The notes under the pieces were generated by a model that saw only the letters and a list, made by a program, of their open reading frames with translations, was not told the origin of the DNA and did no database searches. A program made the translations under genes and the position numbers. 64,000 nucleotides of DNA. Origin: Marivivens aquimaris. GTDB taxonomy: Bacteria > Pseudomonadota > Alphaproteobacteria > Rhodobacterales > Rhodobacteraceae. This document shows positions 49,543 to 56,898 of this stretch, piece after piece (positions within the stretch are counted from its first letter, which is position 1; each line of letters starts with the position of its first letter). The stretch spans positions 620,001 to 684,000 of the forward strand of contig NZ_JADBGB010000001.1 of NCBI RefSeq assembly GCF_015220045.1. The letters are read 5' to 3'.

Positions 49543-49900
49543 CGAAATCGAAATGCTGCCGCTGGATCAAATCTCGGATGCTGGGCCTGCCGCCGTTGTC
49601 GTCGCTATCTGTCTGGTGCTGATCGCGTATCGCTCGGTATTCGCGCGCTTCATGAAGCCCGTTGAGCATCCCGCAGAAACGGCATTGAAACAGTCCCAGA
49701 GCCAGTTCGGCACGATGATGCAGGACCTGAAACACGTCGTTCGTATCGCTGACGAAATGAAGCGGGATCAGCGCGACCTGTTGGAAAACGACGCCGAGAT
49801 TAAGGCCAGCATGAAACGGATCGAAAAGGACGCCGCCGAAATCCTGCTGCACATGCGATACGCCACCCAGCACATCGCGCCCGGTCCGCGTACCGACTGA
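49535..49900 (+). CDS. Single-span membrane protein with coiled coil (lysis region)
   Basis: 121 residues. One hydrophobic segment at ~18-33 (AAVVVAICLVLIAYRS), then a charged coiled coil from ~50 (QSQSQFGTMMQDLKHVVRIA, MKRDQRDLLENDAEIK). Overlaps the previous gene by 8 bp. Could be a holin accessory or membrane anchor; not a standard spanin (that pair lies downstream). Confidence 0.55.
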   Translation: MTDEIEMLPLDQISDAGPAAVVVAICLVLIAYRSVFARFMKPVEHPAETALKQSQSQFGTMMQDLKHVVRIADEMKRDQRDLLENDAEIKASMKRIEKDAAEILLHMRYATQHIAPGPRTD

Positions 49901-49926
49901 TCAAACCATCATTAACGATCACCCAG

Positions 49927-49954
49927 AGGGCGGCACTTCGGTGCCGCCCTTTTT
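49927..49954 (+). terminator. Terminator before the endolysin gene
   Basis: AGGGCGGCAC pairs with GTGCCGCCCT around a TTCG tetraloop, followed by TTTT. It lies just 20 bp upstream of the endolysin ATG, so it can attenuate lysis gene expression. Confidence 0.8.
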
Positions 49955-49973
49955 CCTGTTTACGGAGGCCGAT

Positions 49974-51050
49974 ATGGCAACGGAAATGAAGCGCATCATT
50001 GCGCACTGGACGGGCGGCGCTAATCGCGCTTCCTCGCTCGACCGAGAGCACTACCACAAGATCGTCGAAATCGACGGAACGGTGGTCACTGGAAACGAGA
50101 CCATTGCCGACAACATTGTCACGTCCGATGGCGATTACGCGGCTCACACGCTGCACCTGAACACCGGCAGCATTGGTGTTGCGGTCTGCGGCATGGCTGG
50201 CGCTGTGGAAAGCCCGCTGTCCTGTGGCGACCACCCCATCACCGAGACGCAGTTCGATGCCTTCTGCGAAACGATTGCGCGCCTCTGTCTGGACTACGAC
50301 ATTGAGGTCACGCCCCAGACGGTCCTGACCCATGCCGAGGTCGAGACCAATCTCGGCGTGAAGCAGCGGGGGAAGTGGGACATTACCGTGCTGCCGTGGC
50401 GCTCCGATCTGCGCGGTGCACGGGTCTGCGGCGACTACATGCGCGAGAAGGTCAAGCAGACGCTCGGCGCACGTCCGCAGCGTCAGGCTGACCCGCGTCC
50501 GATCCTCCGCACCGGCGATCAGGGCATTGCAGTTGCAGAGCTTCAGCACGACCTCGAACAGCTCCGCTACTTCGTCGGCCGCGTCGACGGGATCTTCGGC
50601 CCGCGTACCCGCGACATGGTGCTGGCTTTCCAAGCCGATCACGGCCTGCCCACCACGGGTGTGGCCGACCATGCTACGCGGCAGGCGCTCGATCACGCTG
50701 CTCCTCGCCCCGAGCGGGACGTGTCGCAGGAGGAAATCGACCAGAAGTCCGGCACCTGTCAGGACGCCCGCGTTACCGAGGCGGTCGGCGGTGTCGTCGG
50801 TGTCGGAGGCCCCGCTGTAATCGCCACACAGATCGACGACGTAAGCGCATCCATCGACACCGCATCCAACACCATGACGGGCCTGAGCGGGGCGCTCTCG
50901 CGCGCCTCCGAGCTGGTGACTGCGAACTGGCCCGCGCTGCTCCTGATCGGCGGCTGTGTCGCGGTCTGGTTCATCCTCCGCGCCAATGCTCGTCAGACCC
51001 GCGCCCGTCGCCTTCGCGATGCGCGTGAAGGCCGGAACCTGGCACGATGA
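49974..51050 (+). CDS. Endolysin: amidase + peptidoglycan-binding domain + membrane tail
   Basis: 358 residues from ATG 49974 (ACGGAGGCCGAT upstream). Amidase_2-type N-acetylmuramoyl-L-alanine amidase at ~1-160, with zinc ligands likely H11 (RIIAHWTGG) and H120 (LTHAEV). A PG-binding repeat is at ~175-245 (LRTGDQGIAVAELQHDLEQL, GRVDGIFGPRTRDMV). One hydrophobic span at ~320-340 (ALLLIGGCVAVWFIL) is followed by a basic tail. A C-terminal membrane anchor on an endolysin is unusual. Confidence 0.85.
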   Translation: MATEMKRIIAHWTGGANRASSLDREHYHKIVEIDGTVVTGNETIADNIVTSDGDYAAHTLHLNTGSIGVAVCGMAGAVESPLSCGDHPITETQFDAFCETIARLCLDYDIEVTPQTVLTHAEVETNLGVKQRGKWDITVLPWRSDLRGARVCGDYMREKVKQTLGARPQRQADPRPILRTGDQGIAVAELQHDLEQLRYFVGRVDGIFGPRTRDMVLAFQADHGLPTTGVADHATRQALDHAAPRPERDVSQEEIDQKSGTCQDARVTEAVGGVVGVGGPAVIATQIDDVSASIDTASNTMTGLSGALSRASELVTANWPALLLIGGCVAVWFILRANARQTRARRLRDAREGRNLAR

Positions 51051-51292
51051 TGGGGGTGATCGTTGCCCGCATCTTCGGATCGCGGCTGGGCCGCTCCGTT
51101 ACCCTCCTCCTCGGCCTCGTGGTCGCGGTGTTGGGCTACGGCGCGAAAGAGAAACTGAACGGGCGGCGCGAGGAACAGATGCGCCGCCGTATTCGTGACC
51201 TCGAACGCATGAAAGGAATGCAAGATGCGGGGAAAGCTGTGGATCGTTCTCGGGCTGGCATTGATGGCCGGCTGCGAGATGGTCGGTTCTGA
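51047..51292 (+). CDS. Inner-membrane spanin (i-spanin, Rz-like)
   Basis: 81 residues (or 80 from ATG 51050). N-terminal membrane span (SVTLLLGLVVAVLGYG), then a basic/acidic coiled-coil-like periplasmic part (REEQMRRRIRDLERMKGM). Overlaps both the endolysin and the o-spanin gene. Pairs with the lipoprotein below to fuse inner and outer membranes at lysis. Confidence 0.75.
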   Translation: MMGVIVARIFGSRLGRSVTLLLGLVVAVLGYGAKEKLNGRREEQMRRRIRDLERMKGMQDAGKAVDRSRAGIDGRLRDGRF

Positions 51293-51473
51293 AAAACCTA
51301 TCGGCACGGCCTCGGTCGTGACCTCTGAGCCGTGGAAAATTGTCGACTATGACCCTGCGTTTCAGATCGCGGTGGCCGACGAGCTAATGGGGCTGCCGGA
51401 GGGCAGCCCCATTGCTGTGATGATCGCTGATTATGCTGTGCTGCGCGCTGAGCTGCGTGGCGATGCTGACTGA
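51225..51473 (+). CDS. Outer-membrane spanin lipoprotein (o-spanin, Rz1-like)
   Basis: 82 residues. Signal peptide with lipobox LALMAGC, Cys at position 17, so lipidated at the new N-terminus and sorted to the outer membrane. It begins inside the i-spanin gene in another frame (68-bp overlap), the classic Rz/Rz1 arrangement. The mature part is short and acidic rather than Pro-rich. Confidence 0.75.
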   Translation: MRGKLWIVLGLALMAGCEMVGSEKPIGTASVVTSEPWKIVDYDPAFQIAVADELMGLPEGSPIAVMIADYAVLRAELRGDAD

Positions 51474-51898
51474 TGATCACGCTGGCGTTCTATAAGGATG
51501 ACAGTCGGTGGCTGGATAAGATTATCCAGCTCGCCACCGGCGGTCCCTATAGCCATGTCGAAATGATAGCAGGACCGGCGGAGGTGGACGAGTGCCACCT
51601 CTGCCTATCCTCGTCATGGCGGGATGGTGGGGTAAGGTCGAAGTATATCCGCCTGCGCAGTGAGGCGTGGGACGTGGTTCAGCTTCCCGTTCCCGCAGAA
51701 TGCACGAGTTTCATTGAGACCCGATTGGGCCTCAAATACGACGTCGCGGGCGTACTTTTATCGCGCGTCTGTCCTTTGGACATTTTCGGTCCGAACCGCT
51801 GGTTCTGTAGCGAGATCATCGCTGCTGCGCTTGGCATGTCTCGGTACCACGCAATCAGCCCGAACGGGCTGTATGACATTGTGACCTATGACCCGTGA
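51473..51898 (+). CDS. Permuted NlpC/P60-like hydrolase (putative)
   Basis: 141 residues. PYSHVEM (~26-32) gives the His and RWFCSEIIAAAL (~109-120) the Cys, the reversed order of papain-like permuted NlpC/P60 (YiiX/DUF830-type) enzymes. No signal peptide. Follows the spanins by coupled TGATGA, so it may cut peptidoglycan or lipids during lysis or entry. The substrate is not shown. Confidence 0.6.
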   Translation: MITLAFYKDDSRWLDKIIQLATGGPYSHVEMIAGPAEVDECHLCLSSSWRDGGVRSKYIRLRSEAWDVVQLPVPAECTSFIETRLGLKYDVAGVLLSRVCPLDIFGPNRWFCSEIIAAALGMSRYHAISPNGLYDIVTYDP

Positions 51899-51907
51899 TG
51901 GGTTGAT

Positions 51908-51935
51908 GCCCCCGCTTTCGAGCGGGGGCTTTTTT
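51908..51935 (+). terminator. Late operon terminator
   Basis: GCCCCCGCT pairs with AGCGGGGGC around TTCG and runs into TTTTTT. It separates the rightward late genes from the leftward methyltransferase gene. Confidence 0.9.
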
Positions 51936-51946
51936 GCGTTTCTGGG

Positions 51947-53281
51947 TCAGCGATACGCGCCGCATGTGAACAGTCCGGTAGGAACATTTGTGCCCGAGGC
52001 AGAGAACGAACCCACGGGGAGGTCATCCCATCTTCCGTCCGGCAATTTGCCGTGGTCGTAGTGCGCCGTGGCTGGCAGCACCGAAACCAGCCTGCCGGAT
52101 GGTTTGAGGAACTTTCGGGCGTGGGCCAAGTGTTTGAGGTAGTGCTGACCATAGAACGGGGGATTCATCAGCACGAAGTCGTAGATCGGGTCGGGGTGAA
52201 CCTTCAGGAAATTGGCGACCTGAACCGCATAGCCCTTCTGGCGGCACACCATCGCCCGCGCCTCGAAATACTCGATGCCGTCGACGATCACCTCGCAGGA
52301 CCGCATCCGGGTTTCCTTCTGCATCGCGAGAAAGCTGTGCAGCGCGTCGATCAGGTGGCCCTCGCCGCAGCTCGGTTCGAGTAGGCGCACCGTTCCTTGG
52401 TGTGGCAGGTCTAGACGAGACACGGCTTTCATGGCGGCCTCCTGAGGTGTCCAGTAGAATTGCAGGTCCGTGGAGACTTCGCGCGAGCCTTCTGGTTTCA
52501 TCCCCTCCGGTGCAGGGGCGTCCGGCAGCACTTGGCCGTAATACTCGGCCAGCGCCTCATTGATCTGACGCTGGGCGGTGCGGTCGAAGAGGATGTGCAT
52601 ATTCCCGTTTTTGAATCCGCGACATGTGCAGCCGAATATCACCGCTTCCTCGTCTGATTTTGCAAGCGCCAACAGCGCGGCCTTTTCCTTGTACTCCAGC
52701 TTTGGCTGATCGTTCAGGCGCGCCATCGCGTCGATAACGTTCCAGAACTGACCCGCGCGCCAACGGTCCTCGACATAGGCAGTGCACGCGCCGGAAATCA
52801 CCATCCGTTTCGGCAATCCCTTCACCCCGATCGCCACCTTGCTGTGAGACTTGTAGGCCGGATCGAGGTCGGTGAATGCCTCGGCTACACCGCGCAGCAT
52901 CTGAGCCCGCTCGTTGATGAGGAAGTCACCGAACAGCTCGACGATCTTTTCCTTCGTGAACTCGGGCGGGTTTTCGAGCATCCGGTCGAACTTGTCTTTG
53001 TCCTTGGCGGTGCAGCGGTCCCAGATTTTCAGATACGACATGGTGTACCGCCAAGCCGAAAGCAGCAGGGCGGCATTGGCTTGGCGCGCCTCGTATTGCG
53101 AGAGGAGGCTTGCTGCCGTCCAACTCCCTGACTGTCCGCTGACCTGCACCGCCTCGTTCATCCGCTTGGCGGCTGCGTTGTAGGTGTCGAACTCCTCGGA
53201 TAACGCCAGCAACTTGGCGTCGTACTCCGCGACAATCTCTGAGGGCATTTTCTGGGGCGCAGGGACGCTATGTTGGTTCAT
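51947..53281 (-). CDS. DUF4942 DNA N6-adenine methyltransferase
   Basis: 444 residues. DUF4942 region in the middle (~150-245: SKVAIGVKGLPKRMVISGAC, WRAGQFWNVIDAMARL), then a class I methyltransferase: motif I VRLLEPSCGEGHLIDAL (~302-318), motif IV LMNPPFYG (~380-387). DUF4942 fusions are phage/plasmid orphan methylases. Leftward, with ACGGAGACCAGA before ATG. A terminator-like hairpin sits 20-50 bp upstream of its start. Likely protects phage DNA or alters expression; specificity is unknown. Confidence 0.85.
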   Translation of the reverse strand: MNQHSVPAPQKMPSEIVAEYDAKLLALSEEFDTYNAAAKRMNEAVQVSGQSGSWTAASLLSQYEARQANAALLLSAWRYTMSYLKIWDRCTAKDKDKFDRMLENPPEFTKEKIVELFGDFLINERAQMLRGVAEAFTDLDPAYKSHSKVAIGVKGLPKRMVISGACTAYVEDRWRAGQFWNVIDAMARLNDQPKLEYKEKAALLALAKSDEEAVIFGCTCRGFKNGNMHILFDRTAQRQINEALAEYYGQVLPDAPAPEGMKPEGSREVSTDLQFYWTPQEAAMKAVSRLDLPHQGTVRLLEPSCGEGHLIDALHSFLAMQKETRMRSCEVIVDGIEYFEARAMVCRQKGYAVQVANFLKVHPDPIYDFVLMNPPFYGQHYLKHLAHARKFLKPSGRLVSVLPATAHYDHGKLPDGRWDDLPVGSFSASGTNVPTGLFTCGAYR

Positions 53282-53299
53282 TCTGGTCTCCGTACTAGG

Positions 53300-53328
53300 G
53301 AAAAAGAAAGCCCCGCCTGAGCGGGGCT
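53300..53328 (-). terminator. Terminator/attenuator before the methyltransferase gene
   Basis: AGCCCCGC (53309-53316) pairs with GCGGGGCT (53321-53328) around CTGA. On the minus strand it is followed by TTCTTTTT. It lies between the 119-aa gene and the methyltransferase start. Confidence 0.75.
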
Positions 53329-53348
53329 GTTTTCGGGGTCTGAGGGGA

Positions 53349-53708
53349 TCAGATGAACGCTGCTTCTTCGCCGGAGCAGAACTGCCAGTACATTTCCAAG
53401 CCGTGAACCATTCGCGTCAGAACCTTGCTGCGCGCAGTCTCTTCGAGGCCGATCCAGACCAAGCCGATTTTCTCGTCCTCGGTCATGAAGGCATCGTCGG
53501 CGTAGAAGTCGTCCTCGTCGTCGTGGTCGATAGGCTCGATGCTCAACGAGGTCATGTGATCAAGGTCGAGCGTGCTCTCCAGAGCAGCACCTACATCGGG
53601 GATGAGGGAAAAGTGCTCGGCCATCTTCACGGTGACTGTCTCGAAATCGTCCAGACCGATGATGGTGCTGAGGTTGATCGGGGCGGGGGTTGCAGCGACT
53701 GCGTTCAT
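53349..53708 (-). CDS. Small acidic phage protein, 119 aa
   Basis: Start ATG 53708, after GGAGATTTTG; the longer frame upstream crosses the operators. Strongly acidic in the middle (DHDDEDDFYADDAFMTEDEK), then a helical end with GLEMYWQFCSGEEAAFI. No family recognised. The operator at 53746-53760 lies just upstream, so it should be repressed in the lysogen. Leftward toward the methyltransferase gene. Confidence 0.55.
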   Translation of the reverse strand: MNAVAATPAPINLSTIIGLDDFETVTVKMAEHFSLIPDVGAALESTLDLDHMTSLSIEPIDHDDEDDFYADDAFMTEDEKIGLVWIGLEETARSKVLTRMVHGLEMYWQFCSGEEAAFI

Positions 53709-53745
53709 CAAAATCTCCAATAGCAACTGAGGAAAGCTCCTCTGA

Positions 53746-53805
53746 AATTGGAAATTAAGGTGTGATTCCCGCCCTGTAAACACTTCTGTTGGATTTTTTC
53801 CAACT
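53746..53805. promoter_or_regulatory. Operator sites between the 119-aa gene and integrase
   Basis: A half-palindrome AATTGGAAATTAAGG (53746-53760) and a fuller copy TGTTGGATTTTTTCCAACT (53787-53805). They flank the start region of the leftward 119-aa gene and the 3' end of the integrase gene. Same core as the immunity-region palindrome. Confidence 0.55.
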
Positions 53806-53807
53806 AT

Positions 53808-54935
53808 TTACTGAGGCGCGATCACATCCAGCCAGGGCCAGTCCGCCCATTTGTCCCCGATGGCGCGGAGGTGGCTATATCGCTGGAGCGATTGCCACGA
53901 CTTGTGACCCGTCACCATGGCGATCTGCGGCACCGTTCTCCCCATCTCGGCCAGACGTGAGGCGCACTCGTGTCGTAGGGAGTGGAAAACCAGCTCTTCG
54001 TCATCCCCAAGGCCCAGCGCCTTCTTCGCGCGGGTGAACCGCGCCGACATGCTCTCCGTGTTGAAAGGGAATATGCGCTCGTCGTCACGCGGCATAGCGG
54101 CGATGATGCGCTGCGCCTCGGGTAGCAGCTCACACCACACGTCGTTGCCGAGCTTCTGGCCGGGATGTTTCATGTCTCGGACCAAAACCCGATCACCATC
54201 AAGGTCGGACCACCTGATGCGGCAAATCTCGTCGATGCGCCGCGCGCTGAATAGCCCGAACGCGGCCAGCTTCGACATTGGCGCCGACTGGGGATAGGCT
54301 CTCTCGCTGGCGTGGAAATGGTTCATGAACAGATCCATTTCCTCGACCGTGATCCGGCGCTCACGGGTGCCGCTCTTGCCGACCAGTTTCAGCGACTTCG
54401 CGGCCTCCATTCCATCCTGAAACTGGTTGCGGTCGAACTCGAAACCCCACGCGGATCGCGACACGCGGATCACGGCCCCGAGGTGGCTCAGGTAATTCTG
54501 GACCGTCTGTGGTGATCTCATTTCGCCGTGCTTGTAGTTCCGGTCCAGCTTCACGCCGTCTCCGTTCCGCAGGGATCGAGCCAAAGACACGACCTGCTGA
54601 CTGTTGAAGTCGCCCGCGGGCATGTCGGCCACGGGTAGGGTGCGAAGCGTCCGCAACACCTGCGCCTTGGTGTCACCCATCTGGCCGGTCATGAACTCGG
54701 TGTAGAGGTCGATCGCCTCTCCAATGGTGCGACCCCCAGACTTGGACCGCGCCGCGCTCAGCCCCTCGTCGGTCGCCGTTTCCTTTTCGAGCTTCTTTAT
54801 CCACCGCTTTGCCATGGCCTTCGAATTGAATGTCTGGCTTTTCCGAAAGACGATCCTGCCACCTTTCTTTCGCGTAACCTGAGCGGTATAGCTAACCGAC
54901 CCGTCAGCACGGGTCCGTTCCATGATATTTCCCAT
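53808..54935 (-). CDS. Tyrosine-family integrase (dusA-site phage)
   Basis: 375 residues from ATG 54935. Catalytic set: Arg in SARRIDEI (~R233), HSLRHE (His318, Arg321), GHKSW (His344) and Tyr353 in RYSHL. An N-terminal arm-binding domain (~1-60) and core-binding domain (~70-180, with GEAIDLYTEFMTGQMGDTK and VQNYLSHLGAVIRVS) precede. The frame extends upstream of the ATG only through non-coding DNA. It reads away from dusA at the phage edge, the usual integrase placement. Confidence 0.93.
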   Translation of the reverse strand: MGNIMERTRADGSVSYTAQVTRKKGGRIVFRKSQTFNSKAMAKRWIKKLEKETATDEGLSAARSKSGGRTIGEAIDLYTEFMTGQMGDTKAQVLRTLRTLPVADMPAGDFNSQQVVSLARSLRNGDGVKLDRNYKHGEMRSPQTVQNYLSHLGAVIRVSRSAWGFEFDRNQFQDGMEAAKSLKLVGKSGTRERRITVEEMDLFMNHFHASERAYPQSAPMSKLAAFGLFSARRIDEICRIRWSDLDGDRVLVRDMKHPGQKLGNDVWCELLPEAQRIIAAMPRDDERIFPFNTESMSARFTRAKKALGLGDDEELVFHSLRHECASRLAEMGRTVPQIAMVTGHKSWQSLQRYSHLRAIGDKWADWPWLDVIAPQ

Positions 54936-54940
54936 ATCGA

Positions 54941-54978
54941 GTCCAACAAAAGCAAAACCAAGTCCAACATTGTTGGAC
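54941..54978. promoter_or_regulatory. Integrase-upstream repeat and palindrome
   Basis: GTCCAACA occurs at 54941-54948 and 54962-54969; the second is part of the perfect 17-bp palindrome GTCCAACATTGTTGGAC (54962-54978). Lies just upstream of the integrase start, between it and dusA. Candidate arm-type or excisionase/repressor binding site. Confidence 0.5.
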
Positions 54979-55040
54979 CGAGGGCGAAAAATAGTCAAGA
55001 AACCGCCGAAAAAGGTGGTGAATAGTGAAGGTGGATACTG

Positions 55041-56054
55041 ATGCAACCAACTGATGATGCTCGGAAAACCCTTGTTTCTAAGGCCGCTCGGCTTTCTTTG
55101 GCTCCGATGATGGACTGGACCGACCGTCATTGCCGTTATTTCCACCGGCTGCTGAGCAAAGAGGCGTTGCTTTACACAGAAATGGTGACCTCGCCCGCTG
55201 TGGTTCACGGGAAGCGCGATCAGTTGCTGGCGTTCAACGATGCCGAGCATCCCGTTGCGGTTCAGCTAGGCGGATCGGACCCAAAAGAGCTGGCAGAGGC
55301 GACGCGGATTTCGGCGGAGTATGGCTACGACGAGGTTAATCTGAACTGTGGTTGTCCGTCGGACCGCGTGCAGTCGGGTGCTTTCGGCGCTGTTCTGATG
55401 AAATCGCCTGATCTGGTCGCGGCGTGTGTGGCCGAGATGATCGCCGCGTCTCCCGTTGAGGTCACTGTGAAGTGCCGCATCGGTGTGGACGATCAGGAAC
55501 CGCATGAGGTGCTGCCTGACTTCATCGAAAAGGTCAGCGTCGCTGGTGTCCGCCGGTTCACCATTCACGCGCGGAAGGCTTGGCTGCAAGGGCTGTCGCC
55601 CAAGGAAAACAGGGACATCCCGCCGCTCGATTATCCTCTTATCCACCAGATAAAACAGACGTGGCCGGACCTCCATATCTCGATCAACGGCGGCATTGCC
55701 ACGCTGGACGAGGCGGAAAAGCATCTGGCAGACGGACTTGATGGAGTGATGATCGGGCGCGCGGCCTATCACAATCCGGCCGATGTGCTGTGCGAAGCGG
55801 ATCGGCGCATCTACGGCACGGGGGAGCATACCGACGCGGCGCAGGCTGTGCGTGATATGCTGCCTTACATCGAAAACCACCTGTCGCAGGGCGGGCGTCT
55901 GCACCAGATTACGCGCCACATGCTCGGCGCGTTTGCAGGCCGTCCCGGTGCGCGGGCGTGGCGGCGCAAACTGTCGGAGGAAGCCAATCGCGATGGCGCG
56001 GGGCCGGAGCTTGTCTTGGCCGCGCTTTCGGAAGTAACTGGCGTTGCCGAATAA
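55041..56054 (+). CDS. dusA: tRNA-dihydrouridine(20/20a) synthase DusA
   Basis: 337 residues. DusA features: RLSLAPMMDWTDRHCRYFHR at the N-terminus, LNCGCPSDRVQSGAFGAVLM with the catalytic cysteine at C105, and a C-terminal tRNA-binding end. Reduces uridine in the tRNA D-loop using FMN/NADPH. The first ~20 codons and the promoter lie on the phage side of the attachment site, so the prophage supplies the 5' end but keeps the gene intact. Confidence 0.95.
   Translation: MQPTDDARKTLVSKAARLSLAPMMDWTDRHCRYFHRLLSKEALLYTEMVTSPAVVHGKRDQLLAFNDAEHPVAVQLGGSDPKELAEATRISAEYGYDEVNLNCGCPSDRVQSGAFGAVLMKSPDLVAACVAEMIAASPVEVTVKCRIGVDDQEPHEVLPDFIEKVSVAGVRRFTIHARKAWLQGLSPKENRDIPPLDYPLIHQIKQTWPDLHISINGGIATLDEAEKHLADGLDGVMIGRAAYHNPADVLCEADRRIYGTGEHTDAAQAVRDMLPYIENHLSQGGRLHQITRHMLGAFAGRPGARAWRRKLSEEANRDGAGPELVLAALSEVTGVAE
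55101..55136. other. Predicted right attachment site (attR) in dusA
   Basis: Covers codons for the conserved APMMDWTDRHCR segment, the known target of dusA-integrating elements in proteobacteria. The integrase gene lies directly beyond it. The matching attL copy must be left of the window. Exact core bases cannot be fixed from one end. Confidence 0.6.
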
Positions 56055-56079
56055 TTTCTGACCGAACTGGAGAGTGCCC

Positions 56080-56898
56080 GTGTCCGATCCGACGACTTTG
56101 ATCATGGCGGCCGCGCTGCTCGCGGTTATCGGGGCCTTTGCGGGCGTGCTCGCGGGATTGCTCGGCGTCGGGGGCGGGATCGTGCTCGTGCCGGCGTTCT
56201 ATTACACCTTCAATGCGCTCGGTTACGGGTCAGAGCAGCTCATGCAGGTCTGCCTCGCGACCTCGTTGGCGACCATCATTGTGACCTCTGCGCGGTCGGT
56301 GCTGAGCCACCACCGCAAAGGCGCGGTCGAATGGCCGATCTTACGCCAGATGGCGCTGGGCATCGTGATTGGCGCGATCATCGGCGTGTTCGTTGCGTCG
56401 CAATTGCGGACCCGTGAGCTTCAGCTGATCTTTGGCGGTCTGGCGACGTTCATTGGCCTTTATATGGCGTTCGGGCGCAATGACTGGCAGATCGGTGACA
56501 CGATGCCGAAGGGACCCGTGGGCTTCATTTTCTCGCCTCTGATCGGGTTCCTGTCGGTCCTCATGGGTATCGGTGGCGGAAGCTTTGGTGTGCCGACGAT
56601 GACTCTGTTCGGCGTGCCGATCCACCGTGCGGTAGCGACGGCTGCGGGCTTTGGATTTGTCATCGCGGTACCGAGTGTGATCGGATTTATGTTTGTCGAT
56701 ATGCCCAATGCACCGCCGTATTCGATCGGCGCAGTGAACATTCCGGCATTCCTCGTGGTGATCGCGATGACGACGCTGACTGCTCCGCTGGGCGCGAAGC
56801 TGGCGCACATGACGGACCCGAAACGGCTCAAGCGCATCTTTGGTGTGTTCCTGATCCTTGTGGCGCTCAACATGCTGCGGAAGGCGCTGGGCGCATGA
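56080..56898 (+). CDS. TauE/SafE family sulfite/organosulfur exporter-like permease
   Basis: 272 residues. GTG 56080 is favoured over GTG 56074 because GGAG lies seven bases before it. Multiple membrane spans with the family glycine motif GVLAGLLGVGGGIVLVPAFY (~23-42) and its repeat ILMGIGGGSFGVPTMTLFG-like in the second half (~155-175), plus NMLRKALGA at the end. Pseudo-two-fold repeats are typical. Substrate unknown. Host gene after dusA. Confidence 0.85.
   Translation: MSDPTTLIMAAALLAVIGAFAGVLAGLLGVGGGIVLVPAFYYTFNALGYGSEQLMQVCLATSLATIIVTSARSVLSHHRKGAVEWPILRQMALGIVIGAIIGVFVASQLRTRELQLIFGGLATFIGLYMAFGRNDWQIGDTMPKGPVGFIFSPLIGFLSVLMGIGGGSFGVPTMTLFGVPIHRAVATAAGFGFVIAVPSVIGFMFVDMPNAPPYSIGAVNIPAFLVVIAMTTLTAPLGAKLAHMTDPKRLKRIFGVFLILVALNMLRKALGA

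Noticed and set aside
54936-55250. N-terminal extension of the integrase into dusA
   Set aside because: Would overlap dusA antisense; integrase homology begins at ATG 54935.
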